From: Planctomycetales bacterium | GTDB lineage: Bacteria; Planctomycetota; Planctomycetia; Pirellulales; Lacipirellulaceae | Reading direction: 5' to 3' | DNA: 64,000 nt | Assembly: GCA_020427155.1 (NCBI GenBank) | Contig: JAGQOW010000006.1 | Span: forward strand, 1-64,000 | Part shown: positions 9,212-18,815 of the stretch, piece after piece | Position numbering within the stretch: the first letter of the stretch is position 1 | Layout of the letters: each line of letters begins with the position of its first letter | Made by a program: the position numbers and the translations under genes | Notes under the pieces: model-generated | What the model saw: the letters and a program-made list of their open reading frames with translations, nothing else | Databases searched by the model: none | Told to the model about the DNA's origin: nothing

Positions 9212-9943
9212 ATGCAATTTCGACTGGTCACCTATAACATCCACAAGGGCATCGGCGGGACCGATCGGCGTTACCGCCTGGAACGTATCATCGAAGTGCT
9301 CGACCACTGCCAAGCCGACATCGTGCTCTTGCAGGAAGTCGACGACGATGTGCCCCGTTCGCGCCATGATTGCCAGGTTGAACTACTAGCCGAAGCGTTG
9401 GGCCTTCCTTACCACGCCTATCAGCGCAATGTCCGATTGAAATACGGCAACTATGGGAACGCAATTCTGAGTCGCTTCCCGCTGACGGATACACGAGACA
9501 TCGATCTTACGATTCGTTTCAAGAAGTGCCGCCGCGCGCTGCTGACTCATTGCCGTCTGCAATTGGGAACTCATACTCGATCCTTGCTTTTGGCGAATGT
9601 CCACCTTGGCCTGGCAGGATTTGAGCGTCAGATTCAGCTGCGCCGATTACTCGAAACCTCGATGATCGCTCGCGCAGTGAGTAGAACTCCTGTGATAATT
9701 GGGGGCGATTACAACGACGTCTGGGGAAAATTAGGCAAGCGGATCCTGGAGCCTGCCGGTTTTGCCTCGGTCGGGGGCGCTATTCGCACCTTCCCAGCAA
9801 TGATGCCGCTACGACCCCTTGATCGCCTATACTATCGAAACCTGGTGCCGACTCGACATGCCTTTGCAAGCCGAACCAAGGTGGCCCGTCAGGCTTCAGA
9901 CCATCTACCCTTGGTCGCCGATCTGGAGATAGCGTCAGTTTAG
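9212..9943 (+). CDS. Endonuclease/exonuclease/phosphatase-family protein
   Basis: 243 residues from the ATG at 9212 (a GTG six bases earlier is possible). The four EEP motifs are present in order: TYNIHKG with the metal-binding Asn, LLQEVD with the metal-binding Glu, GGDYND, and SDHLPL with the catalytic Asp-His pair. Members are metal-dependent phosphodiesterases acting on nucleic acids or phospholipid headgroups. It lies 25 bases before a cardiolipin synthase; the same pairing (ybhP-clsB) occurs in enterobacteria, which favours a membrane-lipid connection over DNA repair. Confidence 0.85.
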   Translation: MQFRLVTYNIHKGIGGTDRRYRLERIIEVLDHCQADIVLLQEVDDDVPRSRHDCQVELLAEALGLPYHAYQRNVRLKYGNYGNAILSRFPLTDTRDIDLTIRFKKCRRALLTHCRLQLGTHTRSLLLANVHLGLAGFERQIQLRRLLETSMIARAVSRTPVIIGGDYNDVWGKLGKRILEPAGFASVGGAIRTFPAMMPLRPLDRLYYRNLVPTRHAFASRTKVARQASDHLPLVADLEIASV

Positions 9944-9968
9944 TCCTTGGATCCATTTCAGGTTTCCC

Positions 9969-11450
9969 ATGCTTGCCGTGACTTTGAATTGGCTCGAGCA
10001 GATTCACTGGAGCGCCTATGTAGCGGTCGCTGTGCATCTGGCGATTCAACTCTGTTTGTGCGTGCGAGTGATCATGCGCAGACGCAGCGTGGGCGAATCG
10101 CTCGCTTGGATTCTTGTGGTCTTCTTCTTTCCGATCGTTGGTCCGCTAGTCTACCTGGTGATGGGCGAGCTCCGGCTGGGTTCGCGTCGGGCACGTCGTT
10201 TCGTGGAACTCTTTCCGCCGATTCAAGAGTGGCTCGACGACTTGCCTGAACGTCATCAGGTCGACTGGTCTCGACTGGGAGTGCAATGCGAACCGATGTC
10301 TCGCTTGGGACAACTGACTCTCGGCATGCCCAGCCTGCCGGGAAACGAGCTTGAGCTGCTCGATCAATGGCAATCGGTTTTCCAGAGACTGGTCGAGGAC
10401 ATCGACGCCGCAGAGCACACTTGCCACTTGGAATTCTATATCTGGCACCTCGGCGGAAAAACCAGTGAAGTTTCGGCTGCACTGGTGCGAGCCGCTCAGC
10501 GCGGCGTCACCTGCCGGGTTTTGGTCGATGCGATGGGCAGCCGTGCGTTTTTGCGCAGCTCAATCGCAGAGGAAATGCGAGAAGTCGGAGTACGTATCCA
10601 AGCAGCACTGCCTGGCGGACTGATGCGCATGCCTTTTGTCCGCTTCGATTTACGCATGCACCGAAAGATCGTGGTGATTGACGGTACGATTGCGTACACG
10701 GGCAGTCTCAACCTGGTCGATCCCCGATACTTCAAGCAGGACAGCGGAGTGGGACAATGGGTAGACGCCATGGTCCGAATTCGGGGACCTGCGGTCGAGG
10801 CGCTCGCCATCACGTTTCTTGCCGATTGGTATCTCGAAACTGACGCAGAACTGGAACAGCTGCGCGAGACAGGCGGTGCGGTTGCGCAATCGCGGCTCGG
10901 CGAATCAACCGTGCAGGTGCTTCCTTCGGGGCCCATGTACCCCACTGAATCGATGGAGCAAGTGTTGATTATGGCCGTGTACGCGGCACACAAAGAACTC
11001 GTGCTGACGACGCCCTATTTTGTTCCCAGCGAGTCGTTGTTGATGGCCCTGCAGTCGGCAGCAAGGCGGGGAGTGAAAGTCATTCTAATTCTGCCAGCCA
11101 AGATCGATTCGGTGCTGGTACGCTATGCGAGCCAGGCGTTTAAGGGGGAGTTGCTGAGAGCGGGAGTGCGCGTTGCGAATTTCCACGGCGGCCTACTTCA
11201 TACCAAAAGCGTGACGGTGGACGGCGAAATGAGCTTGTTTGGATCGCTTAATCTCGATCCGAGGAGCTTTCGGCTGAATTTTGAAATCTCGCTGAGCATC
11301 TACGATCTCGATTTCACTCAGCGCCTGCGAGCTCTGCAGCAATCCTATATTGATCAGTCGGAGCTGATGGATTTGGACTCCTGGGTCAAGCGTCCCATGG
11401 GACAACGACTGGCAGAAAACTGTGCCAGACTCTTTGGTCCCTTGCTCTGA
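9969..11450 (+). CDS. cls: Cardiolipin synthase, phospholipase D type
   Basis: 493 residues with two N-terminal membrane helices (about 15-35 and 44-66) and two phospholipase D domains. The HKD motifs are H231-x-K233-x4-D238 and H411-x-K413-x4-D418, each followed by a GSLNL block. The enzyme joins two phosphatidylglycerols into cardiolipin and glycerol at the cytoplasmic membrane. Length and layout match bacterial ClsA. A strong terminator follows immediately, so it ends the run that includes the EEP gene. Confidence 0.93.
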   Translation: MLAVTLNWLEQIHWSAYVAVAVHLAIQLCLCVRVIMRRRSVGESLAWILVVFFFPIVGPLVYLVMGELRLGSRRARRFVELFPPIQEWLDDLPERHQVDWSRLGVQCEPMSRLGQLTLGMPSLPGNELELLDQWQSVFQRLVEDIDAAEHTCHLEFYIWHLGGKTSEVSAALVRAAQRGVTCRVLVDAMGSRAFLRSSIAEEMREVGVRIQAALPGGLMRMPFVRFDLRMHRKIVVIDGTIAYTGSLNLVDPRYFKQDSGVGQWVDAMVRIRGPAVEALAITFLADWYLETDAELEQLRETGGAVAQSRLGESTVQVLPSGPMYPTESMEQVLIMAVYAAHKELVLTTPYFVPSESLLMALQSAARRGVKVILILPAKIDSVLVRYASQAFKGELLRAGVRVANFHGGLLHTKSVTVDGEMSLFGSLNLDPRSFRLNFEISLSIYDLDFTQRLRALQQSYIDQSELMDLDSWVKRPMGQRLAENCARLFGPLL

Positions 11451-11510
11451 AAGTGCTGGGGGGCAGGCGGTGGGCCAGATTTACCCCACCGCAACACTTT
11501 CTTTTTCTTT
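11450..11510 (+). terminator. Intrinsic terminator after cls
   Basis: The stem GCGGTGGG (11467-11474) pairs with CCCACCGC (11485-11492), and an outer AAAGTG/CACTTT pair (11450-11455 with 11495-11500) extends it. A T-rich run follows to 11510. The hairpin begins at the cls stop codon. Confidence 0.85.
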
Positions 11511-11606
11511 GCTTATTCTTCAGATTGCAGGTAAACTAGCGGCTTCTGTGGCTAAGATTCAATGCGCTGCCGCGCGGCACATGCGTCTGATAGGGAGCAA
11601 GTAGAT

Positions 11607-13451
11607 TTGCGTTTCTTCCCCGGTAGTGTCGTCGTCTCACTAGGTTTGCTGATCCTAGTGATCGTTTGTAGCGAGCCTGCCGCGGGAGGAATCTCGATAA
11701 TAGCCACGACAGGAACGAATGCCTCAGGAGTTACGGATGCTGAGTTTAATACCCTTAGCGCGGGTGCGATTGCCAACGACGGAAGTATCGTGTTTGCCGC
11801 TAATCTCACGCACGGCCCTGGCGGTGTGACGAGCAGCGACGACGAAGGGGTCTGGCTCTTCGACGGAAGTAATACAGGATTGATCGCCCAAGCAGGGAGC
11901 GCAGGCGTTCCTGATTTGGCTGGCGCCAATTTCGATTCGTTCGCCAAGGTTGCAATCAGCGACAGCGGCGAGGTTTTGTTGCGCGCTGCTCTCGAGTCGG
12001 GCGTCGGCGGCGTCACTTCGAGCAGCAATCAAGGTTTTTGGCGTTACCCTGCTGGGTCCGGGGCACTGGTGGAGCGGACTGGAGTCGTCAGTGTTCCCGG
12101 TGTGCCGAATGCAAAATTCGAAAGCTTCCCCGCCGCACTACAAACCTCCAGCAACGGCAGGATCGTGCATAACGGCACCATGGCTAAGGTCGCGGGTGGC
12201 GTCACGATCGACAACGACAAAGGTGTGTGGAGTTACTCGGGCGGAGTTGGCACGATGGTCGTTCGGGAAGGAGTACCTGGCAGCGTGCCTGGGGTAGGCA
12301 CGTCGACTTTCGACGCATTTGGCCAACCTTCGATCAACAGCAATGATCAATCTCTGTTCAGCGGATCACTAAAGCTGGGAGGGATTATCACGACCAGCAA
12401 TCGCTTGGGGATTTGGCAGTACACCGGCACGAGTGGAACTCTGGTAACGCGAGCTGGAGTGGGGGGAGTACCCGAGGTAGGAGGGGCCAACTTCGTAACT
12501 TTCGACCACTACCGACAGAACAACCTGGGACAGGTTGCTATCCGAGCGACAATCGATCTCGGCAACGACCCTGGGGTCTGGCTATTCACGGGCGGCTCTG
12601 GCGAGATGCTCGGGCGCAAGGGAATCGGCAGTGTGCCGGGAATCGCCAGCGCCAATTTCGAAGATTTCGATGCGGCGCTTGTCAATGATGGTGGCCAAGT
12701 TCTGGTTCGTGGTGAATTGCAGGTTGGTCCCGGTGGCGTCACAGCCAACGACAATCTTGGCCTCTGGTTTCTCGATGGCAGTGGCAGTCTGGTCTTGCGA
12801 TCAGGCAGCGGCGGAGTTCCGGAACTGCCTGCGACCAATTTCTCCGACTTTTCGAATTACGCGCTAAACGAAAACGGTCAACTCGTTGTCGCCGCTACAC
12901 TCGAGATCGGAATTGGAGGAGTCGACAGCAGCAACGACAGCGGGCTGTGGTTGATCGATCCTGATGGCGTCTCTCGGCTGGTAGCCAGAGAAGGCGACAC
13001 GCTTGACGGACATACGATTGCCTCGATTGACTTTCTAGGCGGTTCGGGAACGAACGACGGCCAGTCGGGCGGGCTCAACGACTTGGGACATGTCGCCTTT
13101 CAGGCAACCTTTACCGATGGCGACAGCGGCCTGTTTCTCTTCAATCCACTCGACGCCGATTTTGATTTCAATGCTCAAGTCGATTCATTCGACCTGCTTG
13201 CCTGGGAAGCCGGTTATGGCACGAGCGATGGGGCCAGCCAGCACCTCGGGGACGCTGATGGCGATCAGGATGTCGATGGGTTTGATCTTCTCGCCTACCA
13301 GCGTGAGTTTGGCAGCGGAGTAACTGCGCTATTGGCCGCCGAGACCGTGCCTGAGCCAGCCACCTGGCTCCTGGCTCTGGCAGCAGCGGCGTGGAATTGG
13401 GTTGTGCGGCGCCTTAGGTTGAGCCCCTCGACAACAAGCCTTAGGCTATAG
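11607..13451 (+). CDS. Secreted tandem-repeat protein with dockerin-like segment and PEP-CTERM tail
   Basis: About 614 residues from the TTG at 11607, which has GGGAG upstream and gives a clean signal peptide; an ATG at 11562 adds 15 residues. After the signal come about seven repeats of roughly 60 residues, each with the pattern GVP...AxFxxF...N..G.v...a.L..G.GGV...N..G.W...GSG.L..R.G, which suggests a beta-propeller-like or solenoid shell. Near the C-terminus two calcium-loop segments (DADFDFNAQVDSFD and DADGDQDVDGFD) look like a dockerin. The end is VPEPATW, a hydrophobic helix and basic residues: the PEP-CTERM signal processed by an exosortase. It is probably an extracellular surface protein with an unknown ligand. 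Confidence 0.8.
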   Translation: MRFFPGSVVVSLGLLILVIVCSEPAAGGISIIATTGTNASGVTDAEFNTLSAGAIANDGSIVFAANLTHGPGGVTSSDDEGVWLFDGSNTGLIAQAGSAGVPDLAGANFDSFAKVAISDSGEVLLRAALESGVGGVTSSSNQGFWRYPAGSGALVERTGVVSVPGVPNAKFESFPAALQTSSNGRIVHNGTMAKVAGGVTIDNDKGVWSYSGGVGTMVVREGVPGSVPGVGTSTFDAFGQPSINSNDQSLFSGSLKLGGIITTSNRLGIWQYTGTSGTLVTRAGVGGVPEVGGANFVTFDHYRQNNLGQVAIRATIDLGNDPGVWLFTGGSGEMLGRKGIGSVPGIASANFEDFDAALVNDGGQVLVRGELQVGPGGVTANDNLGLWFLDGSGSLVLRSGSGGVPELPATNFSDFSNYALNENGQLVVAATLEIGIGGVDSSNDSGLWLIDPDGVSRLVAREGDTLDGHTIASIDFLGGSGTNDGQSGGLNDLGHVAFQATFTDGDSGLFLFNPLDADFDFNAQVDSFDLLAWEAGYGTSDGASQHLGDADGDQDVDGFDLLAYQREFGSGVTALLAAETVPEPATWLLALAAAAWNWVVRRLRLSPSTTSLRL

Positions 13452-13508
13452 GAACCCGACTTTCCATTTCATGTCATCCGCAGCAAGTTTGACACCGGAC
13501 TTTTCCCC

Positions 13509-15209
13509 ATGGCCAATCGCAAAACGCTCGGCGGGGTCATTCATACTTACCAGCGCTACGATCCCCAGCGGTTTCCGAGCCCGACGCAGCCACCGCCAGA
13601 CGTCGTCTCGTCGGCATTCGAGCATTTGCTGATGTTCGGCTCGCACCGAGAGTTGACTGAGGAAGAGCTTGCCCGCGCTATCCGGATCGACCCAAAACAG
13701 ATATCTGGCTTGGTGCCAAGTCTCGACGGCCTATTGGCCATGCTGCGCGAGCGGAAACGCAAGATCCTGGCGCGCTATGAGACCCGTAACGTACGGGAGA
13801 AAGTGCAGGACGCGTTTGTCGGGAGCGTCCGGAACGTTGCCCCCCCCAAGCGACTCCGCGATCGATTTCGCAAGGCCGTCGAGCACGAACAGCTGCGCGA
13901 CTTGGAACGGCTTTGGTATGCCATTGGCGACGATCAATCGTCATTCGCACGAGCGCTAGTTGGCGTCATGCATTCGCTGGGCGAGAAGTATCAGATCGAT
14001 GAACTAGGGGCGAAATACGAATTCACTGGCCGCGAGTCGCTGACCATTCCCCAAGCAATTGAATTGAAAGAGGAATTGGAGCGAATTGACGAACTCCTAG
14101 AGCAACTGGAAGAGGCACGCGAAACAGCTCAAATCGGCCTGATCGACCTGGACGCGCTGGCCGAATTTGCCGAACCGGGTGATATTGATCAATTGAGCGC
14201 TTTGCAGCAGCAGGTGCAAGATTACCTTCGCGAGATTGCCGAGCGGCAGGGACTTGAGCAGTCTCACGGGCAATATCGTGTTACCCCCCAAGCCTATCGC
14301 ATCTTTCAGGCCAAGCTCATCGATCGGCTTTTCAGCGACTTGCAGCCGTCTCGCAGCGGCCGGCATCAGGGTCCAATCGTCGGCGAGGGAGCGGTCGAGA
14401 ATCAGACTACCAAGCCGTATGAATTCGGCGATTCCGTCAGCCACATGGACATCACCGGTACGTTCGTCAACGCGCTGATTCGCCGAGGACCAGGGGTACC
14501 GATCCGCCTGACACCAGACGATCTGGAAATTCACACGACTCGCAACAATCCGAAGTGTGCGACCTGTGTGTTGATGGATATGAGCGGCTCGATGCGCTAC
14601 GACGGCCAGTACATTAACGTCAAACGCATGGCACTCACGCTCGAAGGGCTCATTCGCAGCGAGTTTCCTGGCGACTATCTTCAGTTTCTTGAAATCTACA
14701 GTTTTGCCAAGCTGGTCGAGCGGGGAAAGATCGTCGAGTTGATGCCCAAGCCGGTAACGTTGACCGATCCCGTAGTTCGCTTGCGTGCCGACATGAGCCG
14801 CGACGATATTAGCGAGTATCAGGTCCCTCCGCACTTTACGAATATTCAACACGGGCTTTCGACCGCGCGCCGGCTGCTGGCCAATGTGAACACTCCGAAT
14901 CGGCAGATCGTGCTGATCACCGATGGCCTGCCGACCGCACATTTTGAGGGAGAGTTGCTTTACTTGCTGTATCCGCCGGACCCGCAGACCGAGGCGGCCA
15001 CGATGCGCGAGGGGCTGCTTTGCGCTCGCGAAGGTATCACGATCAATCTCTTTCTGCTGCCCAGTTGGTCGCAGACCGAAGAAGACATTCGATTTGCTTA
15101 TCGCCTGGCAGAATCGACTACTGGGCGGGTATTCTTTACGGCAGGACGAGATTTGGACCGCTACGTCGTCTGGGATTATCTGAAACGACGACGGGAAATC
15201 GTCGGGTAG
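13509..15209 (+). CDS. VWA-domain protein, cytosolic type
   Basis: 566 residues, no signal peptide. Residues 1-180 are helical, 184-250 are Glu/Leu-rich and probably coiled coil, and a von Willebrand A domain covers about 350-540 with an intact MIDAS D357-M-S-G-S and a later ITDG motif. It resembles the CoxE/YehP-like proteins that usually pair with MoxR-type AAA+ ATPases in metal-cofactor or complex maturation, but no such ATPase gene is adjacent here. Its partner is therefore unknown. Confidence 0.75.
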   Translation: MANRKTLGGVIHTYQRYDPQRFPSPTQPPPDVVSSAFEHLLMFGSHRELTEEELARAIRIDPKQISGLVPSLDGLLAMLRERKRKILARYETRNVREKVQDAFVGSVRNVAPPKRLRDRFRKAVEHEQLRDLERLWYAIGDDQSSFARALVGVMHSLGEKYQIDELGAKYEFTGRESLTIPQAIELKEELERIDELLEQLEEARETAQIGLIDLDALAEFAEPGDIDQLSALQQQVQDYLREIAERQGLEQSHGQYRVTPQAYRIFQAKLIDRLFSDLQPSRSGRHQGPIVGEGAVENQTTKPYEFGDSVSHMDITGTFVNALIRRGPGVPIRLTPDDLEIHTTRNNPKCATCVLMDMSGSMRYDGQYINVKRMALTLEGLIRSEFPGDYLQFLEIYSFAKLVERGKIVELMPKPVTLTDPVVRLRADMSRDDISEYQVPPHFTNIQHGLSTARRLLANVNTPNRQIVLITDGLPTAHFEGELLYLLYPPDPQTEAATMREGLLCAREGITINLFLLPSWSQTEEDIRFAYRLAESTTGRVFFTAGRDLDRYVVWDYLKRRREIVG

Positions 15210-15638
15210 AACCGTGATTGAAGTCCAATTCGAGCTAATTCGCTAGAAACTTGTGCTTGGATACTCTCAAGATACCTACTCTCAGGGGATTGAACTCTAC
15301 CCCATCAACGGCTAAGGTCATTGGTCCAGGCAGGAAGCATCGCAAGAAAGAGTCTGAGCCCTAGTGCGTACTTCGCAGATTCGAACGCGCTTAGAATACT
15401 CCACTCGTTGAAGACACGGAAGCATTCGCAGCCAAGGTGAAAGCGAAACCTTTCCAATCAGCTTCTATGCTCATCACTATAGGAATACCAGATTCCAACA
15501 GAGTTTAGCCATTGCCAACTACGGCAGATGCCACTCGTCTGCTTCATTCGAAAGTGCGAAGAGTTTTCTTGTTTGTCGCTGTCGCGGTCGATGTAGACCA
15601 GCCGAGAGTGGCAAGTCTCTCTACTGGAGGTAACGCTA
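15210..15638. other. Intergenic region before a PEP-CTERM gene
   Basis: 429 bases with no gene that could be supported. It should contain the promoter of the gene at 15639. No convincing repeat or RNA structure was found. Confidence 0.5.
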
Positions 15639-16379
15639 ATGTATCGGAATCACAAATCTCGATCCTTCACAACCACATTGCTATTGTCAGCCGTTGTCCT
15701 CCTGCTGTTATTCGCGGGCGCAGCTAATCAAGTATCAGCGGCTATCGTTATCGATGCAGGCCCCACCTGGACTCCTCCCGGTCTTGGCGCTTCAGGTAGT
15801 GCTGGCACTGGCCCTGCTTTTGCAGGTGGTCTTACCTTTTCTTACTCTTCAATCGATTTGGGCGCTACGGCAAATCTTTATTACGGCGTGAAAGCAGACG
15901 CCTATACAAACGGGTTCTCGATGGATGGGGGAGTCGATCCTAGCAGTTCCGAGATTTTCCGTTATAGCTCGCACGGCGGATCATCGATCGTTTACACAGG
16001 ATCGACCCAAGTACGATTTGACAATAATACTTATTCCGCACCTTACAACACGCGAATGACTGTTACCATTGCCGGCACGGGGAGTTTCGTACAGGATGCT
16101 ACTACTGCGTCATTCAACTCGGCTGCAAACGGCGACGTGGAGGTTTTCTGGCATGTCCAGAGTGACTTCACCGCCAACTATCTCATCGAAGTAGAAAGCC
16201 CTGCCAATACATGGACTCCAGGAAACGATTGGTACAATGCCCTCGCCAATACGGGCATCTATGGTACGGGCACTAGCGTGGACGACGGCTTCTATTACGA
16301 GGCAATTCCCGAGCCTAACTCCCTCGTCCTAGCCGTGCTGGGGCTATTGGGTGCGGGGTGCCTCACGCGAAAGAAATAA
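15639..16379 (+). CDS. Secreted PEP-CTERM protein
   Basis: 246 residues. The ATG follows a strong GGAGG at eight bases. A signal peptide (about 1-34, hydrophobic core LLLSAVVLLLLF) leads to a beta-rich Ser/Thr/Gly/Tyr-rich body, and the end is IPEPNSLVLAVLG... with a final RKK, the PEP-CTERM exosortase signal. The body resembles no enzyme I know. The protein is likely exported and either surface-attached or released into extracellular polymer. It is monocistronic, closed by the terminator at 16404. Confidence 0.8.
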   Translation: MYRNHKSRSFTTTLLLSAVVLLLLFAGAANQVSAAIVIDAGPTWTPPGLGASGSAGTGPAFAGGLTFSYSSIDLGATANLYYGVKADAYTNGFSMDGGVDPSSSEIFRYSSHGGSSIVYTGSTQVRFDNNTYSAPYNTRMTVTIAGTGSFVQDATTASFNSAANGDVEVFWHVQSDFTANYLIEVESPANTWTPGNDWYNALANTGIYGTGTSVDDGFYYEAIPEPNSLVLAVLGLLGAGCLTRKK

Positions 16380-16403
16380 CTAGTCACTTCCGCTAGCGAT
16401 CAG

Positions 16404-16432
16404 AGCCGCCAGGGAACCCTGGCGGCTTTCTT
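16404..16432 (+). terminator. Intrinsic terminator after the PEP-CTERM gene
   Basis: Perfect 11-base stem: AGCCGCCAGGG (16404-16414) and CCCTGGCGGCT (16417-16427) with a two-base AA gap in between, so the real loop opens to four or more bases; TTCTTC follows. It lies 25 bases after the stop codon. Confidence 0.85.
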
Positions 16433-16767
16433 CATTTGGATAGGGCAAGAATAGCTATTTGGGCCTCGTTTGCTAGTCCCATGGTACGATTCCAGCCTCC
16501 CCCAGAGCGTTGTTCTTGCCGCGGGGTAACCAATCTAGGGGCAGCAGGAAGCCGTAATATGGCTGGCACAGGCCCCTCACATTCCCCCTATTTTACCAGA
16601 ACGAGGATTCTACCGCTGGGAGGCCTTGGCCCTGTTGGGTAAGCTCTACATTGCTACGCTAGCGTGGCAAGATATGCGTTGCCAGTCGGCCGATAAATCA
16701 CTACATTCCCCCGCGCTTTCCCATCACTCTCATGTAGGCCTACGGGCCATTACCAGGCAGGAAGAAC
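16433..16767. other. Intergenic region
   Basis: 335 bases between the terminator and the next gene. A GCCGATAA resembling a sigma-28 minus-10 box occurs near 16691, but no TAAA lies at the right distance upstream. Nothing else was seen. Confidence 0.5.
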
Positions 16768-18762
16768 GTGATCTTTGTCAACCGAAGCTCGTATTGCCAT
16801 GCCGCTGGCGTGTTTTTCGCGGCGGCCCTCACACTCACTTGGCACGTCGTTGCTTGGGCTGCGGTTCCTTGCGATACGCTGATGTCGGCCAATGCGCGGG
16901 GTTTCGCCTCGATCGCCGATATCCAGTCGCTGCATCAACATTGGCAGCAGACACAAATGGGGCAACTGGTCCAGGACGAATCGATGAAGCCATTCATCGA
17001 AGATATCCGCAAACAGTTAGAGCGAAAACTGTCTGGCGTTCGCGACAAACTAGGGGTGGAGCTCACCGACCTGAAAGACATTGCAGGGGGTGAAATCGGC
17101 TTGGGTCTGGTGGAGCGGCCGAATGAGCGCGCGGCGGTTGCTCTGATCGTCGACGTGACCGGCCATGAGCAGCAATTAGAAGATTTGCTTGCCAAGGTGC
17201 GCAAGGAACTGACCAAACGCAACGCGAGCCGAACAAACTCTGAAGTGGCGGGGACTACGCTGACCACGTACACAATACCGCCAGCAAAAGAAGGCGAGAT
17301 TCAAAGAACGGCTATCTTCTTTGTGAAAGACAACATGCTCTGCGCAAGTGATAGCCCTTTGGAAATAGAGGAAATGCTCAGGCGATTCAACGGGCAACCC
17401 GGCGACCGCCTGGCTGATTTGGATGTCTATCTAGAGACTATGGGCAGGTGCCAGAGGGAAGCTTCAGGGCTTGATCCCGAGATCCGATGGTACGTTGACC
17501 CGTTTGGCTATGCTCGTTCGATTCGCTCGATGGCAACTGAGGACAGGAAGCATTTGGGCAAAGACTATCTCAAAATACTCAGCTCCCAAGGATTTGAAGC
17601 CATCCGTGGGATCGGCGGATACGTGAACCTGGCGGTGGGGGGATCCTATGAGCTATTGCACCGCACGTCCGTTTATGCTCCACCCGTGCCAGGAGCCGCC
17701 GACAAATATGAATTGGCCATGCGAATGATGAAGTTTCCGAACGACGAGAAGCTGGTCGCCAATCGATGGGTACCGCGCAAACTCGCCAGCTATCGAACTT
17801 TCAATCTTGATATGACGAATGCTTTTGAGCATTTCGACACGTTGTTCGACGCGGTTGCAGGCTACGAGGACGCCTTCGACGGGGTCTTGGAAGGTTTGGA
17901 ACGAGATCCTTACGGTCCCCAGGTAAAAGTGCGTGAGGACTTTATCGCCCACCTGGGACAGCGCGTCATGCTGATCACCGACTATGAGGTGCCGATTACG
18001 CCCAAGTGCGAACGTTTCATGTTCGTCATCGAACTCGCCGGCGCGGCTTCGGAGAAAGCGATTGCTGCGACGGTTGAAAAGTTCATGAAAGCCGATCCCA
18101 ATGCGTCGCAAACCCAGTTTGAAGGCAAGACGATTTGGGAGATCCACGAGGCTGAAGACGACATTCCTGATCTCGACATCGCGGTCGCCGATCTCGATTT
18201 GCTCGATCCGGTCGAAGAAGCCGCTCCGTCGGCTGATGATGGACCCGTCTCTGCCCTTTCCACTTCGGCGGTATGCGTCACAGAAGGCAACCTCTTCATC
18301 GCCTCACATGCCAGTTATTTGAAAACGATCTTTGCGCCCGCCAATCCGGGAGACGAACTGAGCACCGCCGGCGATTATCGCGAGGTAGATGCGGCACTGT
18401 CACGGCTACTTGGCGGCCCCGTGTCGGCCAGATGTTTTCTAAGGACCGACGAAGTGTACCGCCCGATTTACGAACTGCTGCGACAAGGCAAGATGCCTGA
18501 AGCCGAGACGCTGTTGGGACGCTTCCTCAACCGTATGCTCACCCCAGCTGATGATGAAGACGAAGGCATTCTGCGCGAGCAAAAAATCGACGGGCGCAAA
18601 CTGCCCGAGTTTGAAATGGTGCGTCGCTACTTTGGCCCTGCGGGGACCGTCGTTCGTAGTGATGAGGACGGTTGGTTTATTGTGGGTGCGACGCTAAGCA
18701 AGATGGCTCCCCAGGCTCGTGCCGATAACAGCATCTCCGCTGGCATCAATACAATTAGGTGA
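16768..18762 (+). CDS. Large exported protein of unknown function
   Basis: 664 residues from a GTG at 16768 with GGAAG upstream. A signal peptide spans about 1-32 (core VFFAAALTLTWHVVAW, cleavage near AWA-A). The mature part is mixed alpha/beta with motifs such as AIFFVKDNMLCASDSPLEI and an acidic Asp/Glu-rich stretch near 465-495. The general look, with reporting of per-object statistics-like repeats of beta-alpha units, resembles planctomycete and cyanobacterial DUF3352-type proteins, but this is a tentative comparison. No catalytic motif was recognised. It converges with the next gene. Confidence 0.65.
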   Translation: MIFVNRSSYCHAAGVFFAAALTLTWHVVAWAAVPCDTLMSANARGFASIADIQSLHQHWQQTQMGQLVQDESMKPFIEDIRKQLERKLSGVRDKLGVELTDLKDIAGGEIGLGLVERPNERAAVALIVDVTGHEQQLEDLLAKVRKELTKRNASRTNSEVAGTTLTTYTIPPAKEGEIQRTAIFFVKDNMLCASDSPLEIEEMLRRFNGQPGDRLADLDVYLETMGRCQREASGLDPEIRWYVDPFGYARSIRSMATEDRKHLGKDYLKILSSQGFEAIRGIGGYVNLAVGGSYELLHRTSVYAPPVPGAADKYELAMRMMKFPNDEKLVANRWVPRKLASYRTFNLDMTNAFEHFDTLFDAVAGYEDAFDGVLEGLERDPYGPQVKVREDFIAHLGQRVMLITDYEVPITPKCERFMFVIELAGAASEKAIAATVEKFMKADPNASQTQFEGKTIWEIHEAEDDIPDLDIAVADLDLLDPVEEAAPSADDGPVSALSTSAVCVTEGNLFIASHASYLKTIFAPANPGDELSTAGDYREVDAALSRLLGGPVSARCFLRTDEVYRPIYELLRQGKMPEAETLLGRFLNRMLTPADDEDEGILREQKIDGRKLPEFEMVRRYFGPAGTVVRSDEDGWFIVGATLSKMAPQARADNSISAGINTIR

Positions 18763-18815
18763 TGCGAGACGTCTCGGGGGCCATTTCCGTCGTGCGAGCA
18801 ATGTCCTGCTGGAAG

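Noticed and set aside
16688-16700. GCCGATAA as a sigma-28 minus-10 box
   Set aside because: No TAAA at the right distance and no flagellar gene downstream.
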